This document shows positions 31,580 through 44,290 of a stretch of DNA of 64,000 nt, in pieces. The notes under the pieces are model-generated. The model searched no databases, had not been told where the DNA came from, and was given only the letters and a program-made list of their open reading frames with translations. The DNA is taken from contig NC_133770.1 in NCBI RefSeq assembly GCF_003597395.2, positions 9,746,173 to 9,810,172 of the forward strand, written 5' to 3'. Each line of letters starts with the position of its first letter. Within the stretch, counting starts at the first letter, position 1. This DNA is from Chelonoidis abingdonii. Lineage: Eukaryota > Chordata > Testudines > Testudinidae. The position numbers were made by a program, and so were the translations under genes.

Positions 31580-32928
31580 ACTGCAAGCTTAACTGAAAGA
31601 AGCTTAAGAAGTGTTCCTGTCTCTAACACTCAGACACCCAACTCCCAGTGGGGTCTAAACCCCAAATAAATCCATTTTACAATGTATAAATCTTATACAG
31701 GGTAAACTCATAAATTGTTCGCCTTCTATAATACTGATAGAGAGATACACACAGCTGTTCCCCCCTCCCCGGTATTAATACATACTCTGGGTTAATTAAT
31801 AAGTGAAAAGTGATTTTATTAAATACCAAAAGTAGGATTTAAGAGGTTCCAAGTAGTAACAGACACCACAAAGTGAATTACCAAGTAAAATAAAATAAAA
31901 CATGCAAACCTATGCCTAATACGTAAGAAGACTAAATACAGATAAAATCTCACCCTCAGGGGTGTTCCAGTAAGTTTCCTTTTACACACTATCTCCTCCT
32001 AGTCTGGGTCCAGCAATCACTCACACGCCCTGTGGTTACTGTTCTTTGTTCCAGTTTCCTGCAGGTATCCTTTGGGGGTGGAGAGGCTATCTCTTGAGCC
32101 AGCTGAAGAGCAAATGGAGGGATCTCCCAAGAGTTTAAGTAAACGTTTTGTTGTGGGTGGTCACCCCTCCCTCCCCCTTTGTAAATCCCAGCTACCAGAT
32201 GGAGTTTTGGAGTCACATGGGCAGGGGTGGCTCCAGGCACCAGTGGTCCAAGCATGTGCCTGGGGCGGCAAGCCGCGGGGGGCGCTCTGCCAGTCGCCAC
32301 AAGGGCGGCAGGCAGGGTGCCTTTGGCAGCTTGCCTTCGGAGGTTCCATTGGTCCCGGCGGTTTCGGGGTGCCTTGGGCAGCATGCCTGCAGAGGGTCCG
32401 CTGGTCCCGCAGCTTCAGCGGACCTCCCACAGGCACACCTGCGGAAGGTCCACCGAAGCTGCGGGACCAGCAGACCCTCCGTGCTTGGAGCAGCAAAATG
32501 TCTAGAGCCGCCCCTGCACATGGGCAAGACACATGTCCATGCATGACTCAGAACGTACAGGTAGCAGCCATGGTTCACATGCTACCCTGAATGTCCTCAA
32601 ATAGACTTCTTATGTGGATTGGAGCCTTCCAAGATCCATTGTCTATTAAGTGTTTCTTGACTGGGCTCTTAACTTGCACATTCCTTTCTCAAGAAGCTGA
32701 CCAAATGCTTTAGTAAGGTTACTTAAAATCAAGCAAGTACAGAGCCAATATTTATAACTTCAAGTACAAAAATGACACATGCATACAAATAGAATGAATA
32801 CATTCAGTAGATCATAACCTTTACAGAGATATGTTACATGACATGTGTAGCATAAAACATGTTCCAGTTATGTCATATATACATTCATAAGCATATTCCC
32901 ATAAAGCATTATGGGATGCAGTGTCACA
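31580..32928 (-). mobile_element. LTR of the TGTGACA family, copy 2 (one end truncated)
   Basis: Minus orientation. It ends TGCAGTGTCACA at 32928, the reverse complement of the TGTGACA start. The inner blocks 'aaataaatccattttacaat', 'taataagtgaaaagtgattt' and 'caagtaaaataaaataaaac' match 50225-51394 step for step. The opposite terminus is missing at about 31580, where the match begins at 'gcttaactgaaagaagctta'. A foldback hAT MITE is inserted at 32222-32516. Confidence 0.75.
32222..32516. mobile_element. Foldback hAT-type MITE, copy 3
   Basis: CAGGGGTGGCTCCAGGCACC on the left and CTAGAGCCGCCCCTG on the right, with an exact 8-bp duplication CACATGGG (32214-32221 and 32517-32524). Internal arms of about 38-40 bases pair 'agagggtccgctggtcccgc' (from 32391) with 'gcgggaccagcagaccctcc' (32461-32480). 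It lies inside the LTR at 31580-32928. Confidence 0.9.
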
Positions 32929-33410
32929 TCCAGTACTGAAGTTAGGCTTACTAGCCTGTATTTGCCAAGATGGCCTCTGGAGTCTTTTTTAAAAATTGGC
33001 ATCACATTAGCCAGTCATCTGGTACAGAAGCTGATTTAAATGATAGGTTACATACCACAGTTAATAGTTTTGCACCTTCACATCTGAGATCCTTCAGAAC
33101 ACTTGGGTGAATACCATCTGATCCTGGTGACTTATTACTGTTTAATTTATCAATTTGTTCCAAAACCTCCCCTAATGAGACCTCAATCTGCGACAGTTCC
33201 TCAGATCTGTCATCTAAAAGAATGGCTCAGATGTCAGAATCTCCCTCACATCCTCATCCGTGAAGAGCTATGCAAAGAATTTGTTTAGTTTCTCTGCAAT
33301 GGCATTGTCTTCTTTGAATGCTCTTGATTGTCTAGTGGCCCCACTGGTTGTTTAGCAGACTTCCTGCTTCTGATATACTTAAAATTTGTTTTACTCTTAC
33401 CATGGCTAGG
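32929..33410 (-). mobile_element. CR1 LINE, 5' segment of the interrupted copy
   Basis: 'gaagttaggcttactagcct' and 'aaaaattggcatcacattag', followed by 'catctggtacagaagctg', match the 5969-7600 CR1 beyond the point where the 27272-28699 segment stops. The two segments are therefore one CR1 split by about 4.2 kb of later insertions. Confidence 0.85.
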
Positions 33411-33421
33411 CATCCTGCTAT

Positions 33422-33722
33422 CAGTGTTGCCAATTCTCCTGGTTTCATCAGGAGTCTTTGTTATTTGGTGTGTTTCTTAAAGCCACAGCTCCTGGAGTCT
33501 GGTGATTACATGAGAATCTCAGCTTTCATTTTTTTAAAAAGGACATTTCCAGCCATCACAGCAGTGGACAAAAGCTTGAACCATATCCCAAGTGTGACCT
33601 CAAGGCTCAAAAACCCAAAAGGAAGATCAAAAGAACCTCGATGTATTTTTTAAGCCTCATGATTTCTTTGATTTTCTGGTGGCCGACTCACAGTTTTTGA
33701 TGGTTTGGGGTTGGCAATACTG
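33422..33722. repeat. TIR repeat, CAGTGTTGCCAA family
   Basis: Left end CAGTGTTGCCAATTC and right end GGTTGGCAATACTG are inverted repeats with CAG-type hAT-like tips. The interior ('cacagctcctggagtctggt', 'aaaaggacatttccagccat') matches 47980-48260. No clear 8-bp duplication remains. Confidence 0.6.
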
Positions 33723-36700
33723 TGCTTTCAGATCTGCAGGGCACATCTGGGCTCCTGTGTTCTCATCTCCCAGTATGCACAGAGTTCTCGTTGACATCAG
33801 TGAAAGTCTCGTGTGTACTAGCAGAGCACAGCACTGAATCTGAGATCTGCCTCTCTTAGGTACTCACCTGAGCTCCATTACTGTAGTACTGAAACACCCC
33901 ACAATCTGTAATGTGTTTGCCCTCACAGCACCTCCAGCATATAGGGAAGAGCTGTTATCTTTTTTTTTTTCCAGATGAGGAACTGAGGCATGCAGGCATG
34001 CACTGCACATTTAATCTGGCATCTGGGTCTGAGCATGCAGGTTAGCCTAGCCCAAGTCTGAGCATCCTCACTGCAAAGCCCTACCCATCTGTCCTGTGTC
34101 CTAGTTCTGCACTTGTTCGTATCTGGGACCTTAGCCCATGACTCTTTGTTCTGGAGTGCTCCGTGATTCTGTCCCATCAGTTGGGTCAAGGAGAGTTAGT
34201 TTGTCCTTCAGAAGAAATTGTGAGAAGGGGATTGGAGGCCTATTAGCACTCAAACGATTTGGCCTATGTCCTTGCTGCAAAGAGGGCAGGTTCCAGCCTG
34301 AATTGTAGCAAAGCTCAGGCTCCAACCCATACCTCCAGCCGAGACAGCTAGTCTGGGCTTAAAGCATCTCCCCATTCGGGTCAGAGGCTTTTTTGGGGGG
34401 AGAGGGGGACGGGCCGGATGTTGGGGCAAAACCCAGGTTAGCTGGATATTGAAGACACCCTAAGGCAGTGCTACTCAGACTGAGGTTCCTGAGTGGCAGG
34501 TAGCTGCTTAATGTGTCTCCAGTGGCTCTTTGAAGATCATGATATTAAAACACTGTGATTTCATTATCAACCAGTCTCAGGTAGTAAAAGCATCCTGATT
34601 GGTTAATATGTTATTAACCAACTGTAGTTGATAAAATAATAATACTTGGTCAGTCATTTTGGTGTGAGAATAATGTGTGCGTATATGTATGTAAATACTA
34701 AATATTTCTCCTGTCATACTGTTTAAATATGAATATGTAATACTATAGGAAATGAAACAATGAATTCACACTCCTGTGGCTCTGTTGGGTAATGCTGATT
34801 GCCAGTTTGGCTCCTGAACCCCTGAGGTCTGAGTGTCACTGCCCTCAGGTTACATAGGAAGTCCATGGCAAAGCAGGGAACTGACCTGAATCTCCAAGGT
34901 AACAATCTAACCACTACACCATCCTTCCTCTCATCCACTGTGTTCATATGCGAGTAGAGCTTTAGTAGCAGGACTCATTAGTACTTGCATTACAGTAGCA
35001 CCTACAGGCCCACTTTTACCTTAATTTTTTCTAACAACAGTTCTGAGGCACAAGCCCATGCTCTGCCCACCCCCATGCTAAAAATAAACAGCTATTTCAT
35101 ACTTGTAGAGACTTCAGACGAATGGTAATTCAGCCATAAATTGGCTGTGTTTAAGAAGATAACTATGTAAAATATCACTGAGCTGTATGATCAGTTATCA
35201 AAGCAGAGCCAAGAAATGCTAACAGGTTAAAGTGGACAAGTCCGTGAGTAAAGTGAGTGAGTGGGTAGGTGCATCTCTCTTTAAAATGGACCCTCTCATT
35301 TGTAAAATTGTTGTTACATGAAGTAGGGTGACCAGATGTCCTGTTTTTAAGGAACAGTCCCGTATTAAAGCCCTTCTGCAGGTGTCCTGACTTTTTCTTA
35401 AAAACGGGGAAATTGTCCTGTAGTTTGTCTCCTCCCCATCAGTACTGGCAGGTCTTATTGCTGACGGGAACCCTGCTTGCCTGCCACTCACTCACCAGCG
35501 GTGAGTGCAGGGGTCCAGTAGCCAACATGGGGGTGGGATGCAAGGCTGGTGGTGAGGCAAAGCTGCAGCACGTGGGGCCAGCCACTCCCCTTGCTGGTCC
35601 ATCAGCACAGCCCCTGCTGCGTGCTGGCTCTTGGTCAGCTGGGCCTCACCCTGATCCCATTTCAGCTGGCACTGGCTGCGCGCTGTGAGCTGTGGTGGTT
35701 GGTGAGTGCAGGCAGGTGCCAGGCAGTAGCCAGTTACCTGTCACCTTTGCTGCCCACCCACTGGTCCTTTACATGCTCCCCCTTTCGCTGTCCTCTCCCT
35801 GCTTTGCCCCTTCCCACACCCTAGCCCTGTGGCTCCTCCATATCCCCCTAGCAGGGTATGTCCTGCTCCCAGCACTGTGTGAAGAACCAGCCCCTCGTTG
35901 GAGTGCTCAGCTCACCAAGAGCCTGGCCAGCAGGCTCCTTCCTTCCCCCACTGCCTCTTGCTGGGCTGGCACCTCGGGAAAGCCCAAGACCCTCCAGCCC
36001 AGGGTGCTGGCCAGGAGGAGCTGAGCCCTGCGTGTGCCAAAGCCCCGCACAGCGCTGGCAGGGGAGAGCCTCTCTGCACTCAGCTAAGCTCTGGAGTTGG
36101 GCGGGAGCAATTTCCAGTGTGTTTGTGCCCCACAGCAGCCCCCCTGGCAGGAGCTTAGCACCCTCTTCACCCACCCACCCCCACCCCACCCTGGGTCCTG
36201 CACCCAAGGAGTGCGGGGCTGCTCCAGCCCCTAGATACTCTCCCCTGCTGAGCCACCTCTCTGGCTGGATTCTCTGAAGCCCCTGCAGTCAGGTTCTCTG
36301 GGCCCCAGTGCACAATGCAGCCTTAGGGCTTAACTCCTTCCTGCCCACACTGTTTCCGGGGGACACGAGGCGGCTGGGTTATCTTGGTGGCCAGCGGCAG
36401 CCAGGAGTTCTTAGCTGCCTTTCGACACTGTGTGGGCAGGAAGGGACAAGCTGCTTCCAGCCACTGGGGAGCAGGGCGGGGAGATGAGCTCTGCAAAGAC
36501 ATGGGCCAAGTCATTCCTTCCCCTACCCCCACCCCACATCTCCCTTCAAGCTGGAAGCAGCTCCCGTCCCTTCCCTCCCACACAGTGCAGAATGGCTGCT
36601 GCTGGCCACATTCTGATGTGAACCCTGGCAGAAATTGGGGGAGGAGCATGTGACCCTGGAGGAAGACCCAGCACCCATTGTCTAATAGTGGCATTCCACC

Positions 36701-36957
36701 CTTAAAAACAAAGTTTTGCAAACACAAGCTTGTCACACAGTATAATGGATGCTAAGTTGTATTATTCTGTTCATACACTAGATGGCACTGCGTGTAAACT
36801 TGCTTAATTAACAAACCTAAGCTATACTTAGGAGAGTATTAAAGGATTTTACAATGAACGCATCTGGCGTGTATAAGCAAGCTCTGTAGCCAGTCCATGT
36901 GTGGTACAGTGTTTCCTAATATGTACATGGCCTCCAGAAAAATCAGGGGTTCCTCAC
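33723..36957. other. Intergenic; MIR-like and CT-rich sequence
   Basis: A MIR-like reverse block lies near 33970-34085 ('cagatgaggaactgaggcat'). A second tRNA-SINE/L2-tail-like block is near 34860-34935 ('tctaaccactacaccatcct'). A left-end fragment of the TGACCAGAT MITE is at 35326 ('tagggtgaccagatgtcctg'). CT-rich sequence occupies 35420-36660, where the overlapping open frames in several phases show no recognisable domain. No gene supported. Confidence 0.4.
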
Positions 36958-38205
36958 TGTGACACTATCCCCCATATTCATCATGGGGGTATGATTATGA
37001 TATAATTATAACATAATTAAAATGCATTTTGTACAAGATATGTCTTGTCAGGTGTCATTGGAAAAGTTATGATTTGCTGAATATGTTTATCCTACTTGTG
37101 TGCATGTATTATTTTTGTACCTGAAGTTATGTATATTGACTAGGTATCCGTATTTCAAATGTGGTTCCTAGTGGGTGGCACCCACTAGGCAAAATGCTTC
37201 CAGCCTAGACAGCTGGTTGGGAAGGTCCTATTCAGGGTAATGGGCCATTAGGGGAAACAATAGTAGAAGCTTATCTCCCACCTGGGGAGCCTTCCTGAGA
37301 ACAGTCCAGACAGCCTATGGATAATGGCTGCTATGATTTAGCAAGGCTGTGTGACCAGACCACATGATTCTGAGCTCCATGAGGGAGACCTGTATTTTTC
37401 CACGAGCTGCACTGGCAACTGTTTTTGAAACAAAGGGTTCCAGCCATATGGTAAAGCTATATAAGGTGAGGTGTGACATCATCTAGGGGCCTCATACCCC
37501 ACAAAAGAGAACTACGGGAAACACCTGAGGAACAAAGACTGAACTGGGGGCAGTGCTGGTCCCAGGCTAAAGGGATTTCTGTCCTGTGTATGGAAATGTA
37601 TGAACTGCTTGTATCATCAGCCAGGGTGTGAATTTGCTAATTCATATCCAATCTTTCTAGTATTTTAGGCTTAGTTTGGGATTTTGTTTATTTATTAGGT
37701 AATCTGCTTTGATCTGTTTGCTTATAATTTTATATATATAAAGTCTCACTTATAATCCCTTAAAATCTATTGTTTGTAGTTAATAAACTTGTTTCTTGCT
37801 TTATCTAAACCAGTGTAGCTCTAAGTGAAGTGTCTGGGGGAAAATCTCAACTTGGTTAACACTCGCTTGTTGCATGTCCTTCTCACGCCAAGGGGAGGGC
37901 AAACACATTAACAAGCTTACTTTGTACAGATTCCTGTGCAGTGTAAAATAGTATAATTCTGAGTTTATACTCCAGAGGAGCGTGCAAGCCTGGAGAGCTG
38001 GGAAATTGACTGTTGTCTCTTGTATGTCTTTTGAGTGGCTGAGGTAAGCACTCAGGTAACTCGGTTTGTGTGTATGGCCCCATCTGCTGGCCTGTTGGGT
38101 GATAACAAGGCCTAGAAAGGCTGAATCTCCAGCAGAGCAACTGAGTAGGAGCACAGTGATTCCCATGGCCCCCAGACTGCACCGCAGGGGTGATAATCTG
38201 TCACA
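36958..38205 (+). mobile_element. Solo LTR, TGTGACA family, copy 3
   Basis: TGTGACACTATCCC to GATAATCTGTCACA, flanked by exact CTCAC duplications (36953-36957 and 38206-38210). The internal order ('gtacctgaagttatgtatat', 'gctatataaggtgaggtg', 'aataaacttgtttcttgc') parallels copy 1, although it is considerably diverged. No internal coding sequence. Confidence 0.8.
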
Positions 38206-38599
38206 CTCACACATTTGGTTTTCTACACACCCAAGATTTTTATATTGACAACGTATGACTGCACTGAAGAAGCTGTCAGGAGAAGCTGGAGATTGTGGTA
38301 GCAGTAGAGAGTGTTGTATTAATTTAGATGGACTAAGTGGGCCCAAGCAATTAAAGGTGTTAACATTACCCTGTGACTTTTCAACTTTAAACAAGGTTCT
38401 GGGTTTTCTGGGACCATGCCGAACATACCAATCAGGTTTTTTAACCTATTTATTAAATATACAGAAAAGAAAGAAAAACAGTTAAAGCATTTGAAATGCA
38501 AACTATTAAGTCAGTAGGTAACCACATCCTTTGTTTCCTTTCTCTTTACTTGCATAGTCTTTAGAAGGGAAAAACCGTGGTTTGAAAGTGGAAAGATGG
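38206..38599. other. Intergenic, nothing recognised
   Basis: A short interval between two LTR-like elements. No gene or repeat terminus identified. Confidence 0.4.
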
Positions 38600-39603
38600 T
38601 ATCATAGCTTCATACTCAGATTTGAACCTTAGCGTTCATAACTGAGAAGCTAGCATGAACCCTCTAAGCTCAATTACCAGCTTAGATCTGATCTCGCTGC
38701 CACCAACCAGGAATCCCAGTTCCTGGTACACTTGGGTCCCCCAAAACTTTCCCTGGGGAACCCCAAGACTCAGATGCCTGAGTCTCCTAACAAAGGGAAA
38801 TAAACTATCCCCCACCTCTCTCCCCACCCAGAATTCCTCTCTGGCTAACCTGAGAGTTACTGATGCACACTTCTTTACATCACAAACCAAGAAGCATGTC
38901 TCCTTTCTTCCACAAAGAGACAAACCCAAATACAAGGAAACAGAAAGATCTATCTCTCTTCCCCCTTAGCTTCTCCCGCCCTGGAACACTAGGAGAATAA
39001 AACGAGAGCAGCTTTTCCTCCCCCTGTCTTTCCTTTCTCCCACCAATTCCCTGGTGCTGGCAGAGATTCACCCCCGTAATCTAACACAAAGAGAATTTTC
39101 CCTCCCTTCGTCTAGCCTACCCAGAGAGAAAAACTCAAACAAGTCTTAAAAGAAAACTTATATAAAAAAGAAAGAAAAAGAGATAAAATATTCTCTGTAT
39201 CAAGATGAAAAAATACAGGATCAATTGCTTAAAAGAAAAATGAATAAACAATAGAAAAGGGATAAACAACCTTACCCAAAACAATACAATTTAAAGTACT
39301 TATAGCAAATACACATAAGATCTCACCAGCCAGATACACAGATGCAAATACAGCAAACAATTTAAAAGACTATACTTTTTCTTCCTTGTACTCACAACTT
39401 GAAACTGAAGATTAGAAGCTTGAAGATAGAAAGAACCATCTCATAGCTAAGAGAGCACAGAACAAGACAATGACCCACAAATTCCTCCCTTTGACTTTGA
39501 AAAATCCGGTTTCCTGATTGGTCCTCTTGTCAGGTGTTTGGTTCCCTTTGTTAACCCTTTACAGGTAAAAGAAACATTAACCCTTAGCTATCTGTTTATG
39601 GTA
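38600..39603 (-). mobile_element. LTR-like element, TGTCATA family, copy C
   Basis: Minus orientation: it opens TATCATAGCTTCATACTC and closes AGCTATCTGTTTATGGTA, the reverse complements of the family ends with mutations at the tips. Shared blocks include 'gaaccttagcgttcataact', 'agcttagatctgatc' and 'ccctttacaggtaaaagaaa'. At about 1004 bases it is longer than copies A and B. The left flank AAAGATGG (38592-38599 region) recurs two bases past the right end and again 12 bases later as 'tattaaagatgg'. Confidence 0.7.
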
Positions 39604-39859
39604 TTAAAGATGGTATTAAAGATGGCAATAACTGTCCTTTGGGGGAGAAAGAGAAAAATGTTGGCAGAAATGGGCTGGAGCTTCTGCTGTTAAAATTTGA
39701 TTCTGTTTCCTAAAAGATAAAACACAACAAAAGCACAAGAGGGGAAAGAAAAGAACTGCACAGAGAGGAAATGCAGCTTTTGCTTCTGGTATTGACTTTT
39801 ACTTGCAATGTGATTGCTGAAAAACCACGGGCTACATATCCAGGCTTATCAACCACTCT

Positions 39860-40160
39860 GGGGAGATCTACACAGCCCTTAGTAGCGAGCCTCCCAGCCC
39901 AGGCTGACTGACTTGGGTTAGTGGGGTTTGTGCTAGTGCTCTGAAAATAGCGGCGTAGACAGCACTTTGAAGCTGCAGCATGGGCTGGAGCTTGGAGTCC
40001 ACTCCCCCACTGGCTTCAAAGCTGAGTTCCAGTCTGAGCCGCAACTTCCAAGTGTTGTCTACACAGCTATTTTTAAAGAACTAGCACAAGCCTCGCAAGG
40101 TGCAGTCTGCCGAGCCAGACTGGGAGGCTTGCTCCAAAACGCTGTGTAGACGTGTCTTCT
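39860..40160. repeat. GTCTACAC-type MITE
   Basis: GGGGAGATCTACACAGCCC on the left and GCTGTGTAGACGTGTCTTC on the right are inverted ends. The interior has 'gaagctgcagcatgggctgg'. Ends approximate. Confidence 0.55.
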
Positions 40161-43118
40161 GAGAACTAGCAAACTTGTACCAGCATTGGGCTGCTTAAAG
40201 CATTGCTTTTTATGGCCTCATGGGTCATAGGCTTAGAGCAGTCTTGCAAAACATATTGGCTGGCAAAGCCAGACTTTTATTATAAACCAGAAGACAAAAG
40301 GAGAGGGACAGAAGAAATGATAAGGTGGGGCAGGAAAAGGACACAGAATCGGGGGAGGAGGGATTTTTGACAAAGTCCCAGATCCCAGATGGTGTTTGGG
40401 ATTCCAGTGTTGCTATCATCTGGGTTGCCCTCTCTTGTACAATCTACTCAGGACACCTCTCAGGATCGGGACAATGAACCCAAAGTGTGAAGGTGGATCC
40501 CATGGTCCTAGGAGATGGTGGGGACAGCAGCCATCATGACGAAGTGTGCTCCTTCCCTTCTTTCAGTTAACAGTTGTTGCGTTCCTGTTCACCTCCGCCC
40601 AAAGTCTTTTTCCTGTAAGGACCTGTGATGGAGTGTGCACTCCACACCAGCAACAGTAGGGTTAACAATGGCCTGAGAGGCCAAGCAGGCCACTAGCTAC
40701 TACATGCGAGAGGGAGTGCAGGGCTAACTAAGCATGAAGCCCTGCTGGGGAAGGGCTTGGATAGCACTATAAAGTGTAACCCTTCTGCCCCTCTGAGTTG
40801 GCAGCAACAAGGGCCGGGTTCAGTATCCAGGGGTCCCATTTCAATAACACAATACATAACCGGCTCAAGCCCCCACCCAGTGACCTGGGACACTTACATA
40901 CCACACCCCCCTGGGCGCCTCTAGGAGGCAATACTTCACCACTCGCAAGCACAGAGTCTGAGTGTAGCAAAATCCTTTTAATAAAGGAGGGAAACAATGC
41001 GGCATCACATTGGAGAAACACAACAAACAGGATTATAACACAAACCATAAGCAAAAACCCACCTCCAAGTACATTTGGCAATGTCCTTTCCCCCTTAGGG
41101 TCTTAAGTCCAATCACCCCAAAGTCCAACAACCCAAAATTCTCTGGTCAGTGCCACCCCAGAGTTCAAAAGTTTATCTGCAGAGTTTTACCCCCCTCTCA
41201 CCTGAGTGGAAATGGGAGGGGGCCCACACAGGGTGGTGGGGCCCACACAGAGTGGTAAGGGGCATCTTACGTGGGCCAAGGCCAACTGCTCTGCCTCTCT
41301 GTGGAGTTCTGCTGCAGCCTTTACCACAATCAGCTCCACTTCACCAGCTGTGCTGCTCCTCCAGCCAGCCCGCGAGCCACTCCAACAGTCCCCGCAAACC
41401 GCTCCACTTCGCTCACTGTTCCATGGGTTGCTCCATGGGCTGCTCCAGCATGCTGCAAACTGCTCCGCTCTGCCAGCCGCTTAGCAATAGATCTTCAGGC
41501 TCCCTCACTAGTTAGCACAGCACTCAATGCTCTCAGCTCAGTAATTCCAGCTCTTTATTGATTTCAACTCTTAGTGATTTCAGCTTATAGTAGGGGAGCC
41601 CTGGTGCTGGTGCACCATTGGCCCAACATGAATTCAGCTCAGCAGCCTTTAGATGGACTCCTAATGGAATCAAAATTAGCTCTACTCTTTAACAGAGGAG
41701 AGAGGAAGATGTGCAATTGGTGTTCCAGGCCCTCAAAAGGGGCCCATATCATCAGGTACACACACCAGTCCCCAACCTCTCTCAAGTCACTGGGTTTTGG
41801 AACCCATGTCCCTTGTCTAGCAAGTGTCACTAATTTTATATTGAGACATCTCTGTCATAAAACAGTCTCGTAGTTCCTCATTCACATAATCGGGTGACAA
41901 TACTTTATTCCTCTTGCCCCAGTAACAAAGAAATTGGGGATCCCAGAGCTGCCAAAATAACCATCCCAGGCTGCCGTGCGCTATGCTATATGGGGTGGGT
42001 GTGCCAATGCATATACCTAAAATTTCTTTCCACACTCCCCATAATTCACCACCAGATGTCAGGGTAGGGCTCATCCTGACTCTGCTTACAAAAGGCATGT
42101 AACCCCTTTGGGGTTTAAAGAGCATGGCCCCTTTAAATCTTTTTCCTGTGGGGGAGGGAGGGAGTAAGAAAAAGGTAGGGAAACTCCGGGTGGGGGGGTC
42201 TGAAGCTTGGAGGGAGAGAGGGGCTGCGGCCTGCAGGCCCTTGCAAAGGAAGCAGCAGAGAACCTGCCTGAAGCCTGGGAAGGATAGCACGGCCGATCGG
42301 GGACCCCCAAGGACAGGAGCCAGGAGGAGCACTGGGCCAGGGAGGAATCGCCCGAGAAGGACAGGCCAGAGCTGGACCCAGTATCACGGCTGCCCAGAGC
42401 TGCATGGGGCTTTGAGTACTGGGGCTTCTCACTCTCCACTGGGAACAAGGAGGGAGTCTGTAGCTGGTTAAGTGGGGAAGTGGTCGCTCTGTGTGGCTTT
42501 GCAGAGAGCGGCAGAAAAGGGCACTGGAGGGGGTTTTTGGGGAAAGTTCACTGGTGCCAAAGACAACCAGAAGCACCCAAGACTCACCACTGGACTGGAA
42601 CTTTGCTCAGGACCCCTGAAGTCTGTGTGCAGACCCAGTGCTTGGTGTCTGCCCTTCCAGACTGTGCTCCCACTGGGCCTGTGGGGCCTTGGTTTGGAGG
42701 CTGCCCTGTTCTGCTGCTCCCCCTATATTTCCCCTTGTTGTTTTTCTCTTCTCGTCCCTCTGTAAATAAATATCTCCCTTTGTTACATCCATTGTACTTT
42801 TCTGGTGGGTGGGAGTGTTCACTCTGGGGAGGTTGGAACAGGTGCCCCTGGGGTAGAAGGGATTTCTCCTGCTGCATTCCTTCATGCGCTTTCTCTTGGC
42901 CAGAGCTGCCTGCAGAGCAGACTCCTTCTTGGCCACGAGGACGCTAAAGTTACAGGCAGAAAGCTGAAAGCAGAAGGGAGCTAATCAGCACAGATGGGAG
43001 TAAACACTGAAATAGTATGGATCCCAGTGCACGCTGGGAGAGCAGGAACCAAGGGGTAGACAAACTAGCAAAAACTTTGCACAAATTTTTTAAAAAATGA
43101 CAGAGCTCCCTCCAAGTT
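40161..43118. other. Intergenic; possible old LTR fragments
   Basis: Two stretches have LTR-like character but no provable ends. From 40623 there is 'tgtgatggagtgtgcactcc', with AATAAA at 40979. Around 42100-42870 there is GC-rich sequence followed by 'tctcttctcgtccctctgta' and AATAAA at 42766. Neither shows a partner terminus or target duplication. Overlapping frames here are not recognised as genes. Confidence 0.35.
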
Positions 43119-43260
43119 AGTGACGCAGCCATCCTGATATTATCAGGATCATCCCACTGGTAGGGGCTTTGTTATATATAGACAACTATACCGCACCATC
43201 CACACACACACCCCCCCAAATAGTGTCCCTGTTTTTCACACTTGCTGTCTGGTCACCCTA
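43119..43260. repeat. TIR MITE, TGACCAGAT family (reverse end intact)
   Basis: It ends GCTGTCTGGTCACCCTA. The left end, near 43119, is decayed ('tagtgacgcagccatcctga'). The interior 'tgtccctgtttttcacactt' matches 15647-15766. Confidence 0.65.
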
Positions 43261-43796
43261 CTCTTAGTAAACAGGAGTTTAAAAACCTAATTAAAATAAA
43301 TGAAGGGAGGCATGGTAACAAATGGGGGAAGATTTCATAAAGTATGCCCTAGAATCAAAAACGCTGACATACTGCAAGAACCGGAGAGAGAGAGTGAGGG
43401 AGCTCTACTGCGAATGCTTACCAGACACTGTGACTTAACAGTGACTTGGCCTTAATTACTAAACACAAAAATGGAGAAGACACCAGAGGGCGCCGCAACC
43501 AAAGTGAATGCAAGTTGGTTGAGCTCTGAAGCTGCCCATGGAGAATCCCCAATCATCATCCCCAAAACCCCACCATCCAACGCCAAGACATCTTGTGCCT
43601 GACTGCTGAAGATGCCCTTTAGCTCTGCATCTTTCTCTCTGAATCAGAAAACAGGAGATCTTCCTCCCCCAAGTCCTACAAACAAAATGGTGCCTAACCC
43701 TGATGGAACACAGGTGATGGCTGTGCTACAACAGGTGGCTGCAGATACTGTTGAAATTAAATTTACAGTTTCCATTTTACGGGCCACCATGACTGA

Positions 43797-44290
43797 GGCC
43801 TTGTCTACGCTACAAAATTAAGTTGTAGGGTAGTGTAATGCAAAAATTGTTAGGTTGACATACAGCCACCGTACTAATTACTGCTGTTTTTCATGTCCAC
43901 AGAATCCTGTTTTCTCATCCTCATCAGGAGTGCTTGTATTAACTTAAATGGGGCAGTGTGGAGGGCTCACAGCTTGGATTAGCATGGAAAAAGGCATCCA
44001 GATCCTGAAAGGTATTTAGGTGCCTAACTCCCTTTGGATGTGGGCTGTGTGACAGGAACGGGAGAGAGAAACAAAAGAAGGCATTGTTAGAAGAACAAAG
44101 GGACCAAAGACTATGATAGGAGACAATGGCCTCTTCGGGGCTTCATGGCTCTGATTTTGACATGTCATGCACAATGCTTTAATAAGAGTGAAACACACAG
44201 GTTTGCAGATAAGCAAATGGGCCTCAGGGACTTCAGTGACAAAACTCCCATTGACTTCAGTAGGGTCAAGATTTCACCCCTGGTCTTTTT
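43797..44290. repeat. Cluster of MITE fragments
   Basis: Three partial ends are visible: 'gaggccttgtctacgctaca' at 43797 (GTCTACAC family, left end only), 'tccagatcctgaaaggtatt' at 43996 (AGGCCCAGATCC family) and 'actcccattgacttcagtag' at 44243 (AGTCAATGG family). Confidence 0.45.

Noticed and set aside
35848..36277. Overlapping 119-139-residue frames on both strands
   Set aside because: CT-rich sequence lacking stops in several frames; no recognisable domain, splice sites or promoter.
42086..42947. Several 100-155-residue frames
   Set aside because: They overlap on both strands in a repeat-like GC-rich tract; none resembles a known protein.
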